Origin: Paenibacillus tundrae
Lineage (GTDB): Bacteria > Bacillota > Bacilli > Paenibacillales > Paenibacillaceae
Assembly (NCBI RefSeq): GCF_036884255.1
Contig: NZ_CP145605.1
Location: forward strand, 4,278,001-4,342,000
Reading direction: 5' to 3'
DNA: 64,000 nt
Shown piece after piece: positions 9,787 through 19,703 of this stretch. Each line of letters begins with the position of its first letter. Position 1 is the first letter of the stretch. A program made the translations under genes and the position numbers. Below the pieces are notes generated by a model, which saw only the letters and a program-made list of their open reading frames with translations, searched no databases and was not told where the DNA came from.

Positions 9787-12045
9787 TTACATGGAGCCAT
9801 GGAACGTACGGTTAATGACATCGAGTTGTTGTTCACGAGTCAGCTTGATGAAGTTAACCGCATATCCGGATACCCGTACAGTAAGCTGTGGATAATTTTC
9901 CGGGTGCTCCATCGCATCCATTAATTGCTGACGATCAAACACGTTGACGTTTAAGTGATGTGCATTTTGACCAAAGTATCCGTCCATCATCGCAGTCAGA
10001 TTAGATTTACGTGTACTCTCCTCTTTACCCAGTGCTTTTGGCACAATGGAGAAGGTATTGGAGATACCGTCAAGGCTGTGTTCGTAAGGCAATTTGGCTA
10101 CAGAGCCAAGGGATGCCAGTGCACCTTTTTTATCACGTCCATGCATTGGGTTTGCACCTGGTGCAAATGGTTCGCCTGCTTTACGGCCATCTGGTGTAGT
10201 TCCTGTTTTCTTACCGTAAACTACGTTGGAAGTGATGGTCAGTACGGATTGCGTTGGTACCGCGTTACGGTATGCTTTGTGCTTACGAATCATGCCCATG
10301 AAGCTCTCAACCAGTTCAACGGCAATGCTATCTACGCTGTCTTCATTGTTACCGTAACAAGGGAATTCTCCTTCAATTTCAAAATCAACGGCAATGCCTT
10401 GTTCGTTACGAATCGGTTTTACTTTGGCATATTTGATTGCACTGAGTGAATCTGCTGCAACGGAGAGACCTGCAATACCACAAGCCATCGTGCGAACAAT
10501 GTCACGGTCATGCAATGCCATTTCAATCCGCTCGTAGCTATATTTATCGTGCATGTAATGGATGACGTTAAGGGTGTTCATGTACAGTTTCGCCAGCCAT
10601 TCCATCATCGGTTTGAAGCGTTTCATTACTTCATTGTAATCCAGCACTTCGCTTGTAATGGCAGGGTATTCAGGCCCTACTTGTGCTCCGGACTTCTCGT
10701 CACGGCCACCGTTGATTGCATACAAGAGAGCTTTTGCAAGGTTCGCACGTGCGCCGAAGAATTGCATTTGTTTCCCGATCTTCATTGCAGATACGCAGCA
10801 GGCAATACCGTAGTCATCGCCATAGATCGGACGCATCAGATCGTCATTCTCATATTGGATCGAGCTCGTTTCGATAGATACTTTACTGCAATATTCTTTG
10901 AATGCTTCCGGCAATTTAGTAGACCATAGTACAGTCAAGTTTGGTTCCGGTGCAGGTCCCAGGTTATGCAGCGTGTGCAGGAAACGGAAGCTGTTTTTGG
11001 TTACACGTGTCTCTCCATTTACAGACATACCGCCGATGGACTCAGTCACCCAAGTTGGGTCTCCACTGAATAGTTCGTTATAGTCCGGCGTACGCAAGAA
11101 TTTCACGATCCGCAGCTTCATAACAAAATGGTCAACCAGCTCTTGAGCCTGTTCTTCCGTCAGAATACCTTCTTGTAGATCACGTTCAATGTAGATATCC
11201 AGGAAGGATGATACACGTCCCAGTGACATTGCAGCACCATTCTGCTCTTTGATCGCTGCGAGGTAACCGAAATACAACCATTGGAACGCTTCTTTTGCTG
11301 TTGTTGCTGGTAAGGAAATATCGAAACCGTGCATTTCGCCCAATTGTTTCAGTTCTTGTAGAGCACGAATCTGTTCAGACAACTCTTCGCGCAGACGGAT
11401 AACATCTTCATCAATAACATCTACTTCCAAGGCGTTCAATTCGCCTTTTTTGTTACGAATCAGGAAGTCCACCCCATACAATGCTACCCGGCGGTAGTCC
11501 CCGATGATCCGGCCACGACCATAAGCATCTGGTAATCCTGTAATGATCCCTGCTTTACGCGCTGCACGCATATCAGAAGTATAAGCGTCGAATACACCTT
11601 GGTTATGTGTTTTACGAATGTTTGTGAATATATCAATGACGCCTTGAGGCATTTCGAAGCCATATGCTTCACATGCATCAATCATCATGCGAATTCCGCC
11701 GAATGGCTGAATGGAACGTTTGAATGGAGCATCGGTCTGAACGCCGACAATTTGTTCTTTGGATTGATCCAGATAACCAGGTTGGTGAGAAGTAATTGTC
11801 GCAGGCGTATTTACGTCTACGTCAAGGACACCACCGTTATCCCGTTCTTTTTTGGTCAGATCAGATACGATATCCCACAATTCTTTTGTATTCTGGGTTG
11901 CACCTTCGAGAAATGCTTCATCTCCATAATAAGGAGACAAATTGTGTTCCAAAAAGTCATTCACATTAACGGTTTTAGTCCAAGTTCCTTTGGTAAAGTT
12001 TCTCCAGCCTGTTTGTTGTTTGACATCTTTTTCGATCACCGACAT
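9787..12045 (-). CDS. pflB: Formate C-acetyltransferase (pyruvate formate-lyase)
   Basis: This 752-residue glycyl-radical enzyme cleaves pyruvate plus CoA to acetyl-CoA and formate in fermentation. The adjacent catalytic cysteines are in GIACCVSAM (about residue 410). The radical site RVSGYA is near the C-terminus with Gly727, 26 residues from the end, the standard layout. I start at the ATG at 12045 (MSVIEKDV), which has GGAGGG 6 bases upstream. The frame is open to 12081 but without a ribosome site. The predicted leader is about 160 bases and contains one of two Fnr boxes. The partner activase pflA is directly downstream. Confidence 0.96.
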   Translation of the reverse strand: MSVIEKDVKQQTGWRNFTKGTWTKTVNVNDFLEHNLSPYYGDEAFLEGATQNTKELWDIVSDLTKKERDNGGVLDVDVNTPATITSHQPGYLDQSKEQIVGVQTDAPFKRSIQPFGGIRMMIDACEAYGFEMPQGVIDIFTNIRKTHNQGVFDAYTSDMRAARKAGIITGLPDAYGRGRIIGDYRRVALYGVDFLIRNKKGELNALEVDVIDEDVIRLREELSEQIRALQELKQLGEMHGFDISLPATTAKEAFQWLYFGYLAAIKEQNGAAMSLGRVSSFLDIYIERDLQEGILTEEQAQELVDHFVMKLRIVKFLRTPDYNELFSGDPTWVTESIGGMSVNGETRVTKNSFRFLHTLHNLGPAPEPNLTVLWSTKLPEAFKEYCSKVSIETSSIQYENDDLMRPIYGDDYGIACCVSAMKIGKQMQFFGARANLAKALLYAINGGRDEKSGAQVGPEYPAITSEVLDYNEVMKRFKPMMEWLAKLYMNTLNVIHYMHDKYSYERIEMALHDRDIVRTMACGIAGLSVAADSLSAIKYAKVKPIRNEQGIAVDFEIEGEFPCYGNNEDSVDSIAVELVESFMGMIRKHKAYRNAVPTQSVLTITSNVVYGKKTGTTPDGRKAGEPFAPGANPMHGRDKKGALASLGSVAKLPYEHSLDGISNTFSIVPKALGKEESTRKSNLTAMMDGYFGQNAHHLNVNVFDRQQLMDAMEHPENYPQLTVRVSGYAVNFIKLTREQQLDVINRTFHGSM

Positions 12046-12127
12046 CGTAATCCCTCCACTAATTTGGATTTCTGGACACATAACATGCTGCGTCTTCGTA
12101 TCATTGTGTGTCCAGAGCCGCGATTAA

Positions 12128-12143
12128 TGTGAATTGTTTCACA
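12128..12143. promoter_or_regulatory. Fnr box, downstream copy, in the pflB leader
   Basis: Perfect palindrome TGTGA-ATTGTT-TCACA. It is 110 bp from the other box, close to a whole number of helical turns. Relative to the promoter at 12211-12216 it lies about 68 bases downstream of the start of transcription, so it may serve a second promoter or repression. Confidence 0.75.
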
Positions 12144-12210
12144 TAAACCGGAACACGTTCTCTCTACTTGGGAACCGGAACCGCGGAATGAATGTTTTTC
12201 TTACATTTTC

Positions 12211-12253
12211 AGTATACGTCGTGGCGATTTCACCATCTGTGATTTTTATCACA
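12211..12253 (-). promoter_or_regulatory. Fnr-dependent promoter of pflB
   Basis: A perfect TGTGA-TTTTTA-TCACA box at 12238-12253 is centred 41.5 bp before a start of transcription (about 12204) predicted from -10 TATACT at 12216-12211. No good -35 box is present. This is the architecture of Fnr/Crp class II activation. Confidence 0.8.
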
Positions 12254-12311
12254 AAGTCAGTGAACTAACGCACTCCACCTGCGGTGTGTCATGTTGAACC
12301 GTGGGAAATGG

Positions 12312-12499
12312 TTCACACTGGCCACTCCGCTGACAGAACAACCTTCCGATCGCTGTTATTCCCGGATTTTTCAATTTACTTTCTCAAAGGTGAAAATCCG
12401 GGAATAGCTTATGCTTCCGATGTAGCTTTCTTTCAGAAAGCTTTTAGGCGAGCGCTTCGCTTCTTCAGGTTTTTTCTGTCCTCTCCGTTAACGTGTGAA
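12312..12499. repeat. Dyad repeat element, copy 1 (with insertion)
   Basis: It starts TTCACACTGGCCACTCCG and ends CTCTCCGTTAACGTGTGAA. Inside, GATCGCTGTTATTCCCGGATTTTT and AAAATCCGGGAATA pair as a long hairpin, followed by the shared GGCGAGCGCTTCGCTTCTTCAGG. This copy carries about 35 extra bases between the right arm and GGCGAGCG, with their own small hairpin (AGCTTTCTTTCAGAAAGCT). Related copies lie at 32005, 58239 and 59648, in the same orientation. Confidence 0.8.
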
Positions 12500-13015
12500 C
12501 GGGTTGTTCAAACTGCCACATCACGGATTCCGTGTTGCATCTTTTTAAAAGATGAGTGGCTCCTCTTCGATCTGGAGCCCGAGCTTAGTGATGAAGTTCC
12601 TGCAAAAGCGGGGGCTTCGCTCCTCCGTTTTTTTGCCCTTTCCGTAACGTGTACGCATTGGTTCCAACTGACACATCGTGACTCCTCGTTTCATCTTTTT
12701 AAAAGATGAATGGCTCCTCTTCGATCTGGAGCCGGAACATTAGTGATGAGGTTCCTGAAAAAGCGGAGGCTTCGCTCCTCCGTTTTTCTGCCCTTTCCGT
12801 AACGTGTGAACGGGTGGTTCAAACTGCCACATCACGGATTCCGTGTTGCATTTTTAAAAGATGAGCGGCTCCCTCTCAATCTGGAGCCTGAACATTAGTG
12901 ATGAAGTTCCTGAAAAAGCGGGGGCTTCGCTGCTCCGTTTTTCTGCCCATCTCCTTTTCGCTGTGAACTGTTGGCTCTACCTGCTACAGCGTGGATTGCG
13001 TGTTCCTCAAGACAT
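12455..13015. repeat. Tandem array, unit about 155 bp, three full copies
   Basis: The marker CTTCGCT recurs at 12455, 12615, 12770 and 12925 (steps of 160, 155 and 155), and AAAAGATGA at 12547, 12701 and 12856 (steps of 154 and 155). Each unit holds a GGCTCC...GGAGCC hairpin and then a G-rich hairpin (in the second unit CGGAGG-CTTCGCT-CCTCCG) followed by TTTTT, which looks like a terminator on the plus strand. Then comes a TCCGTAACGTGTGAACGG stretch. The last part is the same as the 3' end of the dyad element that abuts it, so the array probably grew from that element. The third unit decays at its right end. There are no spacers, so it is not CRISPR. Confidence 0.85.
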
Positions 13016-13096
13016 ACGGCAATCGGGGCTCCCCATTTCGGGGAACCCTGAACCTATTGCCCATCCTCACCAAGTGTTGCATGACTCGGATGATTA

Positions 13097-15709
13097 TTAT
13101 TCAAACTTACCGTAGAATGCGTTGCGGTATACATCTGCTAATTCTGTTACCAGTGGTAGCTTCGGATTCGCAGTTGTACATTGGTCTTCGAAGGCACGAT
13201 CAGCCAGATAGTCTACATGTGCTTCGAAGTCTTTTGCATCGAATCCAATTTCTTGGAACGATTCCTCGATACCCAATGTTTTGTTCATTTTGCGTATAGC
13301 GTTGATTAGGCTGTTAACCCCTTCTTCGGTTGTGCGTGCAGGCAATCCGAGAATGCGGGCAATTTCGGCATATCGTTCATCTGCCACAAAGTGCGAGTAT
13401 TTCGGGAACGATGCGAATTTAGTCGGTTTTTTCGCGTTGTATCGAATAACGTGTGGCATCAAAATCGCATTGGTACGTCCATGGGCTGTATGGTACTGAC
13501 CGCCCCATTTGTGCGCCAAGCTGTGGTTAATACCCAAGAATGCGTTGGCAAATGCCATACCGGCAATCGTTGAAGCATTATGCATTTTCTCACGTGCCAG
13601 TTTGTCGCCTTGTAATGCTGATTGCTCCAAGTACTGGAACACGAGTTGAATGGCTTTGATCGCTAATCCATCCGTATAGTCATTCGCCATAACAGATACA
13701 TAAGCTTCAATCGCATGTGTCAGTACGTCCATACCTGTGTCAGCTACAGCTGTTCTAGGCAGCGAGTATACAAACTCAGGGTCTACGATCGCCACGTCAG
13801 GAGTCAGCTCATAGTCAGCCAGTGGATATTTGGTATTTCCTAGATTTTTATCTGTGATAACAGCAAATGATGTCACTTCCGAACCCGTACCCGATGTTGT
13901 TGGGATCGCTACAAATTTTGCTTTTACGCCGAGTCTTGGATATTTGTAAATCCGTTTGCGGATATCCATGAACTTTTGCTTCAGATCGTTAAAGTCTGTA
14001 TCTGGATATTCATAGAACAACCACATCGCTTTGGCAGCATCCATTGGTGATCCGCCACCGAGAGCGATAATGCAGTCCGGTTGGAAGCGGCGCATCATTT
14101 CGGTTCCACGATCTACTGTCGTTGTGGATGGATCCGGCTCAACATCCGAGAACACTTCAATGGCTACAGGCATTTGGCGTTGGCGCAGATAATGCTCTAC
14201 TTTTTCCACATAACCGAGCTTCACCATCATGGCATCCGTAATAATTGCAACACGGGTGATATCCGGCATTTTGGCGAGATACTGCGTCGCACCTTTTTCG
14301 AAGTAGACCTTGTTCGGTACTTTGAACCATTGCATATTCACGGTACGGCGAGCCACCCTTTTCACATTGATTAAGTTGACAGCAGTTACGTTCGACGAAG
14401 TCGAGTTACGTCCGTATGAACCACATCCCAGTGTGAGCGAAGGCATATTCGTGTTGTAGATATCGCCGATTGCTCCGTGCGTGGAAGGTGAGTTGACGAT
14501 GATACGTCCTGTTTGCAGGCGATCTGCAAATTTGTTAACGACTTCTTCATTGTTGGAGTGAATAACCGATGAGTGTCCCATACCGCCAAAGGCAACGACT
14601 TCTGCTGCACGTTCAATCCCTTCTGCTGCCGTTTTGACTTTGTAACAAGCTAGTACCGGGCTTAATTTTTCCGCAGACAATGGGAATTTGACGCCAACAC
14701 CTTCGATTTCGGCAACCAAGATTTTGGTGCTTGCTGGAACTTCAATACCGCACATTTGAGCAATTGCTACTGCAGATTGACCTACAATCGCTGGGTTCAC
14801 GGCACACTTCTCAACATTGATAGCGCCAGCTGTCAGCTTAGCTGCTTCATCCTTGTTAACGAAGTAACATCCATTGGCAATCATTTTCTTTTTGACTTGG
14901 TCGAAGATAGGCTCTTCAATAATAACCGCTTGCTCGGAAGCACAAATCATTCCATTATCAAATGATTTGGACAAAATCAGATCCGTCACTGCCTGATTGA
15001 TATCCGCCGTTTTCTCAATGAAGCAAGGTACGTTACCTGGCCCTACGCCCAGTGCTGGTTTACCACAGCTATATGCCGCTCGCACCATGCCTGATCCACC
15101 TGTCGCCAGAATGAGTGCCACATCGTTGTGGTTCATCAGGGCATTGGTGCGATCCATGGATGGATCATCAATCCACTGAATACAGTCGGCTGGAGCACCA
15201 TGCTTCACTGCGGCTTCAAGCAAGATTCTGGCTGCTTCGCGGCTACAGTTCTGTGCAGATGGGTGGAAACCGAAGATAATCGGGTTACGAGTCTTAATAG
15301 AGATCAGTGCCTTAAACATCGTGGTTGATGTTGGGTTGGTAACCGGGGTAATTCCCATGATGATGCCAACCGGCTCGGCAATTTTCTGGAAGTTCTCATA
15401 TTCGTTATCTTCAATAACGCCAACCGTTTTGTCATATTTGATGCTATGGTACACATATTCTGTAGCAAATATATTTTTAGTGATTTTATCTTCGTACACA
15501 CCGCGGCCGGTTTCTTCCACAGCCATCTTGGCGAGCATCATGTGTTTATCCAGACCTGCAAGCGCCATTGCTTGCACAATTCGATCGATCTGCTGTTGAT
15601 CCATGGACATGAATGCTGCGTGTGCTTTATTCGCTTTGTCAATTAACGTTTGAATATACTGACCTGCTGTCGGTTCTTTTGCTGGGGCGACCTCGTTCTT
15701 TACAGCCAT
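13097..15709 (-). CDS. adhE: Bifunctional acetaldehyde-CoA/alcohol dehydrogenase
   Basis: This 870-residue fusion reduces acetyl-CoA to ethanol with two NADH and forms cytosolic spirosomes. The N-terminal half is a CoA-acylating aldehyde dehydrogenase with catalytic Cys in [13 protein letters not shown] (about residue 245). The C-terminal half is an iron-dependent alcohol dehydrogenase with [15 protein letters not shown] and metal-binding His residues in [12 protein letters not shown] and [11 protein letters not shown] start at the ATG at 15709 (MAVKNEV), 9 bases after AGGAGG. An upstream frame to 15763 would overlap the promoter. It uses the acetyl-CoA made by PflB. A GC-rich hairpin (about 13025-13052) and the tandem array lie downstream. 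Confidence 0.96.
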   Translation of the reverse strand: MAVKNEVAPAKEPTAGQYIQTLIDKANKAHAAFMSMDQQQIDRIVQAMALAGLDKHMMLAKMAVEETGRGVYEDKITKNIFATEYVYHSIKYDKTVGVIEDNEYENFQKIAEPVGIIMGITPVTNPTSTTMFKALISIKTRNPIIFGFHPSAQNCSREAARILLEAAVKHGAPADCIQWIDDPSMDRTNALMNHNDVALILATGGSGMVRAAYSCGKPALGVGPGNVPCFIEKTADINQAVTDLILSKSFDNGMICASEQAVIIEEPIFDQVKKKMIANGCYFVNKDEAAKLTAGAINVEKCAVNPAIVGQSAVAIAQMCGIEVPASTKILVAEIEGVGVKFPLSAEKLSPVLACYKVKTAAEGIERAAEVVAFGGMGHSSVIHSNNEEVVNKFADRLQTGRIIVNSPSTHGAIGDIYNTNMPSLTLGCGSYGRNSTSSNVTAVNLINVKRVARRTVNMQWFKVPNKVYFEKGATQYLAKMPDITRVAIITDAMMVKLGYVEKVEHYLRQRQMPVAIEVFSDVEPDPSTTTVDRGTEMMRRFQPDCIIALGGGSPMDAAKAMWLFYEYPDTDFNDLKQKFMDIRKRIYKYPRLGVKAKFVAIPTTSGTGSEVTSFAVITDKNLGNTKYPLADYELTPDVAIVDPEFVYSLPRTAVADTGMDVLTHAIEAYVSVMANDYTDGLAIKAIQLVFQYLEQSALQGDKLAREKMHNASTIAGMAFANAFLGINHSLAHKWGGQYHTAHGRTNAILMPHVIRYNAKKPTKFASFPKYSHFVADERYAEIARILGLPARTTEEGVNSLINAIRKMNKTLGIEESFQEIGFDAKDFEAHVDYLADRAFEDQCTTANPKLPLVTELADVYRNAFYGKFE

Positions 15710-15763
15710 CTCCCTCATCCTCCTAAAGGTTCGTATTATGTTGTCTCTCTTCTTTACATTCAC

Positions 15764-15806
15764 ATCGTATCATGGGACATGATTTAATTATGTGATTTTT
15801 TTCACA
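15764..15806 (-). promoter_or_regulatory. Fnr-dependent promoter of adhE
   Basis: Perfect TGTGA-TTTTTT-TCACA at 15791-15806. A -10-like TACGAT at 15769-15764 predicts a start near 15757, which places the box centre at about -41.5, as at pflB. Confidence 0.78.
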
Positions 15807-15907
15807 AAGTATTCCGAATTTAAATTTAGTTTCTTAATGTCTGCTAACAAGTACACTACTACTGCATTTTCAACAAGGATCTTTCAGCTACATACTAGCC
15901 CACAAAA

Positions 15908-15923
15908 AGTGAATTTAATCACA
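15908..15923. promoter_or_regulatory. Fnr-like box upstream of fnr
   Basis: AGTGA-ATTTAA-TCACA, one mismatch from the consensus. A possible fnr -10 (TATACT, 15985-15990) puts the box about 80 bp upstream of the start, so autoregulation is possible but weaker evidence than at pflB and adhE. It could also act on the divergent adhE promoter 110 bp away. Confidence 0.6.
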
Positions 15924-16134
15924 ATGTTTGAAATATCGCCATTTTTGTTCCCTTTCTATCCCCCTCAAACGGTAAGATTAGGTATATACTGAACTTAAAA
16001 ATTGAACCACCGCAATTTGTACCGTCCTTCCCGGCCGAGATGACCCCGAACGGACGGCAACCGTTTGCGGCGAACCACAAAGGTCATGTAAGCCACATGC
16101 AGCCTTTGACTGGAGACAAAGGGGAGATAGACTT

Positions 16135-16848
16135 ATGAGAGAGCAACTAGTCATTGAAAAACGTGGGAATACAAACTGTTTCTCGGACGCGAACTTTAAT
16201 CATTTACTTGTAACGATGAAAGATAGAACCTATCCCGAAGGAACTCATCTGTATTGGGAGGGCGATGTCTCTGACAAACTTTATTATATGAAAAGAGGCC
16301 GTGCCCAGATTACCAAGTCAACTGATGAAGGTAAAGAATTGATCATGTACATGTATCAATCTGGAGATATGATTGGGCAGGCTGATCCTTTCTTCGGTTC
16401 GAAGCATACCTTCTCGGCAGAAGTGCTGGAAGACAGCGAAATAGGTGTACTGGAGCATAAAGACCTGGAAATGCTGATCTGTCAGCATTGTGACTTTGCC
16501 ATTGATTTTATGAAATGGATGGGTATTCACCACCGACTCACCCAGACTAAGTTCCGTGATCTCATGTTATACGGCAAACCTGGCGCGCTCTGCTCTACTT
16601 TAATTCGTTTGTCCAATTCCTATGGTGAACCACACGGCGATCATATGATCATCCACAAAAAAATTACGCATACGGATCTGTCCAATATGATTGGCGCTAC
16701 CCGTGAGAGTGTAAACCGTATGTTAAGTGATCTACGTAAAAAAGACGCGATCGAATATGATAATGGCATGATCGTCATCAAAGATCTGAAAATGCTGCAA
16801 GGCATCTGTCACTGTGAACTATGCCCTAGTGAAATCTGCCGGATCTAA
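16135..16848 (+). CDS. fnr: Oxygen-responsive Crp/Fnr-family regulator Fnr
   Basis: This 237-residue regulator has a cyclic-nucleotide-like sensor fold (about 20-130) and a C-terminal winged helix with ITHTDLSNMIGATRESVNRM (about 178-197). The last residues carry Cys225, Cys227, Cys230 and Cys235. In Bacillus subtilis Fnr the 4Fe-4S cluster is bound by C-terminal cysteines, unlike the N-terminal ones of E. coli, and this protein has the Bacillus layout. It most likely activates pflB and adhE when oxygen is absent, through the boxes seen upstream of both. An AAAGGGGAGATAG ribosome site precedes the ATG. A G+C-rich segment with CCGTCC/GGACGG complementarity lies in its leader (16020-16060). Confidence 0.92.
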   Translation: MREQLVIEKRGNTNCFSDANFNHLLVTMKDRTYPEGTHLYWEGDVSDKLYYMKRGRAQITKSTDEGKELIMYMYQSGDMIGQADPFFGSKHTFSAEVLEDSEIGVLEHKDLEMLICQHCDFAIDFMKWMGIHHRLTQTKFRDLMLYGKPGALCSTLIRLSNSYGEPHGDHMIIHKKITHTDLSNMIGATRESVNRMLSDLRKKDAIEYDNGMIVIKDLKMLQGICHCELCPSEICRI

Positions 16849-16900
16849 AAATGACTAATCACCTACAATTATCCTAAATTTCAATATGTATATAAAAAAA

Positions 16901-16929
16901 GCCCAATCTTCTCACTATAGAAGATGGGC
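16901..16929. terminator. Bidirectional terminator between fnr and the lipoprotein gene
   Basis: Stem GCCCAATCTTCT/AGAAGATGGGC (one bulge), with TTTT on the plus side and a run of T on the minus side. It serves both convergent genes. Confidence 0.85.
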
Positions 16930-16939
16930 CTTTTGGTAT

Positions 16940-17653
16940 TTAGGATGTCGTCGTTAATTCAAGTTTAATCGCGTCACGTGGACTGAGCTTCATATCCAAG
17001 CCATTATCCATTAATTCCTTATCATTCACCTTAATAACCCAGCGTTGATTCATTCGTGGGATGACATTTTCAACAGCAACCACATATTTGTTATTCTCAG
17101 ACATTCTGACAACGCCACTGGACTTTAATACATCACGAACGGTGCACTCCTGAATATACACGCCGGCATATTGCCGATTAAGATTTGGCATAATGTTGCC
17201 GCCGCTCACTTTGAGTAAAGTCGTCTGATACGCTACGCCCTCTCCTGTACTGTCAGCGGCTTTTACATATATTATCACTTCATCTTTGGCATGAAGCTCC
17301 ATATTCCAATTTTCTGGATCAATATCTTTGCCATTCAATTTAACTGCCCAGATTAACGAGGAATCAAGCGAGACCTCTCCGACAGATTGAATTCGTTTTC
17401 CATCAGCCGTAAAATCAACAAGCCCACTGTTGGATAGTGCCTTCTTGAGCGTTAATCCTTCGCTAAAATCCCGTTTAATCGACTTGGTTGCATCCGGTAA
17501 AAAGGTACTGCCGTCTACGGCAACCGTAATGGAATTCGTAGGTTCGGTTTCCTGTACCACTGGCTGCTCCGAAGGCCGTGTCTCTGTACATCCGCTGAGA
17601 ATAACTAAAATAAGTAGGCATAAGCCTATGAAACCGGGGATTTTCTTATTCAT
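16940..17653 (-). CDS. Lipoprotein with two DUF4430-like (beta-grasp) repeats
   Basis: The 237-residue product begins MNKKIPGFIGLCLLILVILSGC, a lipoprotein signal with the lipid Cys at 22. Two related halves follow (about 40-130 and 135-237). Each has a WxVKxN motif (IWAVKLNGKDI and RWVIKVNDKEL) and ends in a strand after a DxKL/ELHAKDE turn. This resembles the DUF4430/transcobalamin C-terminal-like fold, but I am not sure of the family. The frame is open to 17791, but the lipobox fixes the start near 17653. The ribosome site is weak. It stands alone. The function is unknown, probably binding on the cell surface. Confidence 0.65.
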   Translation of the reverse strand: MNKKIPGFIGLCLLILVILSGCTETRPSEQPVVQETEPTNSITVAVDGSTFLPDATKSIKRDFSEGLTLKKALSNSGLVDFTADGKRIQSVGEVSLDSSLIWAVKLNGKDIDPENWNMELHAKDEVIIYVKAADSTGEGVAYQTTLLKVSGGNIMPNLNRQYAGVYIQECTVRDVLKSSGVVRMSENNKYVVAVENVIPRMNQRWVIKVNDKELMDNGLDMKLSPRDAIKLELTTTS

Positions 17654-17941
17654 GTAGGTAACACCACCCTGCGTAAAATCATTCACCCTGTTGTCCATAC
17701 CCTCTATTATGGCACAGAACCCAGCCAAAAAAAGTGTCAATGCCGTTACTTTTATTGGACAGCATGTGTATAAAGTGGAACGTTTAGACATTTGTCTGCT
17801 GTAATCTGACCCAGTTTATAAGAGAACACCCATCGTCTTACTTTCACAGAAGACAGACCGCGTTTAAGTGTATTTTCTCATGCGATAATCGATTGGTTCC
17901 GCTCCGCTGAAAACTTTACGTTCTATTTATCTTAACAAAAA

Positions 17942-17977
17942 GACGCTACAATTCACATCACAGTGAAATGTAACGCC
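17942..17977 (-). terminator. Terminator after the 18036-18767 gene
   Basis: Stem of about 15 bp (GGCGTTACATTTCAC/GTGAATTGTAGCGTC, two G-U pairs, one mismatch) followed on the minus strand by TTTTTGTT. Confidence 0.85.
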
Positions 17978-18035
17978 TCTTAATTTAGCGTGGTCATAAC
18001 TGCCCCCACCACGAATTGTTGTTGTTTGTTTACCT

Positions 18036-18767
18036 TTACTGAACGCAAGCTTGCATATACGTTCTGCCCCCGTCCCCATCTTTTAAGTACGGATTCAGCC
18101 CAGAGAATTGCTCCCCGGAAACATATACACCTGTAAGTAATCGTCCTTCTAACATCTCACCATCAAGCTGCACACACAAAGAAGGTGCTGTCACATATTC
18201 CTGATACAACGGAATCTGACCATAAGGACGATGAACCTTGAACAATTTGCCTTGCTCGTTGAGTGGACGCTCTGAGAAGTAGGTAGGTACGATGTAGCGA
18301 GCAATGGTATCCAGTTCATCTGCTGTGTAGAATGCCTCATCACCAAGCCATGGGGCCAACATTCGAATCTTCTCATATTGAGCCCACACAATTGCTTGAA
18401 TCAGCATTTCCGGCTTGAACACATGCCCTTCCCCATTCGCCGTAGATTGAGAGCCAAGAAGGAAGTCTTCTGCATCTAATGGCATGATGACATCTTCGTT
18501 ATGTCTCAATTCGCATCCTATGCATTTCCAGCCTCTAGAAGTCTGAATCCATTTCTGCAGCACAATCGGAGCTAATCCTGAGCCCTTGCTGCGATCCAAC
18601 CGTTGCTTATCGGAAACTTGGTGTCTAAACGATTGAGAATACGTATTGCGAACAAATAGTTCTGCTGCCTTCTTATAAATCAAATGTACCTGAATGGATG
18701 CGTTCTCAAGTTCTGCGATATCTTGTTTGCCGTAGCGTACTTCACGGGATAAGCTTTCTTCTCTCAT
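18036..18767 (-). CDS. Hypothetical protein with CxxC pair
   Basis: I do not recognise this 243-residue protein. It is soluble, with no signal or membrane segment. A single CIGCEL pair lies near residue 89 after RGWK. The centre is helical (MLIQAIVWAQYEKIRML) and the last 70 residues are beta-rich with several Gly-Asp turns. A good ribosome site (GAGGAGG, 8 bases before the ATG) and its own strong terminator show it is a real single-gene unit. The CxxC with an unusual basic N-terminus could bind metal or nucleic acid, but that is a guess. Confidence 0.7.
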   Translation of the reverse strand: MREESLSREVRYGKQDIAELENASIQVHLIYKKAAELFVRNTYSQSFRHQVSDKQRLDRSKGSGLAPIVLQKWIQTSRGWKCIGCELRHNEDVIMPLDAEDFLLGSQSTANGEGHVFKPEMLIQAIVWAQYEKIRMLAPWLGDEAFYTADELDTIARYIVPTYFSERPLNEQGKLFKVHRPYGQIPLYQEYVTAPSLCVQLDGEMLEGRLLTGVYVSGEQFSGLNPYLKDGDGGRTYMQACVQ

Positions 18768-19004
18768 GACAAGTGGCCTCCTCGCTCCGACCGTATACGG
18801 CCATAGTTGTAAGGAATAGACATTGTTCTTATTCTTACAATTATACTACAACTCATGACAACATGTGCAGAACACACAAGAATTATGTCAGGGATTCCAT
18901 TATCTATATCATACATAGTTAAGGCCCATAACATACCTACATTGAGTTGAGAGTGTACGAACCGACGAAGTTTCTCTACATGCTTTCCTGGTATCTTAAA
19001 ACAA
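18768..19004. other. Intergenic stretch with the promoter side of the hypothetical gene
   Basis: No coding frame was seen. It contains AT-rich DNA (18830-18860) likely to hold the promoter of the 18036-18767 gene, though I cannot fix its boxes. Confidence 0.35.
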
Positions 19005-19039
19005 AAAGCTCTCGATTTCCAGTGAAATCAAGAGCTTTT
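19005..19039. terminator. Terminator after the HxlR gene
   Basis: Near-perfect stem AAAAGCTCTCGATTTC/GAAATCAAGAGCTTTT with T and A runs on both sides, so it can act in both directions. Confidence 0.85.
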
Positions 19040-19085
19040 GTCCATTACCTGCTTCGAAATTGGGATTCAAATTGAATTACATCAA

Positions 19086-19403
19086 TCAGTCAACCCAATG
19101 CTCTGCCCAGTCCTGAATTTGATTCATAACCGGCTGAAGCGCCTTACCTTTCTCTGTCAACTCGTATTCAATACGAACCGGCGTCTCTGGATACACATGA
19201 CGGATTAGAATGCCTTCACTTTCCAGATCCTTCATCCGCTCGGATAACATCTTGTCACTCATTGATGGAATGAGGTTGGAAATATCCTTAAATCGCTTAG
19301 ACCCACTCATCAACGTTTGAATAATTAGACCGTTCCAACGTTTACCCAAAAAGGAAAACGCGGTTTCAAAACGCGGACACATCCGCAAATCTTGGCCTTC
19401 CAC
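19086..19403 (-). CDS. HxlR-family transcriptional regulator
   Basis: This 105-residue winged-helix protein has the typical HxlR opening MCPRFETAFSFLGKRWNG, with the cysteine often used to sense thiol-reactive compounds. A wing segment reads RIEYELTEKGKAL and the C-terminus IQDWAEHW. I place the start at the GTG at 19403, 6 bases after GAGGTG; the frame is open to 19427. No adjacent divergent target is obvious, since the neighbour on the left is separated by a terminator. HxlR proteins usually regulate a nearby detoxification or redox gene, so its target may lie elsewhere. Confidence 0.9.
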   Translation of the reverse strand: MEGQDLRMCPRFETAFSFLGKRWNGLIIQTLMSGSKRFKDISNLIPSMSDKMLSERMKDLESEGILIRHVYPETPVRIEYELTEKGKALQPVMNQIQDWAEHWVD

Positions 19404-19617
19404 ATTAATCACCTCTTTAGAGATCACTACACTTACGTTTTGTTAGTATATTTCATAATAACATATTTGAGAGCTAAAGGAAACGCCTCTCGCTAAAAAC
19501 TTTCAATTGGATAAACCGGTTCCATCTTCTTTGATGATATTACACAGTATACCATTACATGGGGCTGAAGAACCATGGGAAATATCGTCTCACGTTCTTA
19601 CAACTAAATTACCCAAA

Positions 19618-19662
19618 AAGAACCCTACTGCCACAGTCCTACAGACTTGGAGAAGGGTTCTT
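19618..19662 (-). terminator. Terminator of the sugar-oxidation operon
   Basis: Stem AAGAACCCT/AGGGTTCTT with a loop of about 27 bases and TTTTTGGG on the minus side, 40 bases beyond the ThuA-like gene. Confidence 0.75.
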
Positions 19663-19703
19663 CGGTATACCGCTACATTTATCCATTCACGAGAGATTGC
19701 GGC

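Noticed and set aside
9955..10449. 164-residue open frame on the plus strand inside pflB
   Set aside because: It is antisense to the conserved pflB frame, with no ribosome site or family resemblance.
12284..12709. 141-residue open frame through the repeats upstream of pflB
   Set aside because: It spans the dyad element and the tandem array; its codons are those of the repeats and it has no ribosome site.
12455..13015. CRISPR array or satellite-type origin
   Set aside because: The unit is about 155 bp with no unique spacers between repeats, and the repeats contain hairpins, unlike CRISPR or known iteron arrays.
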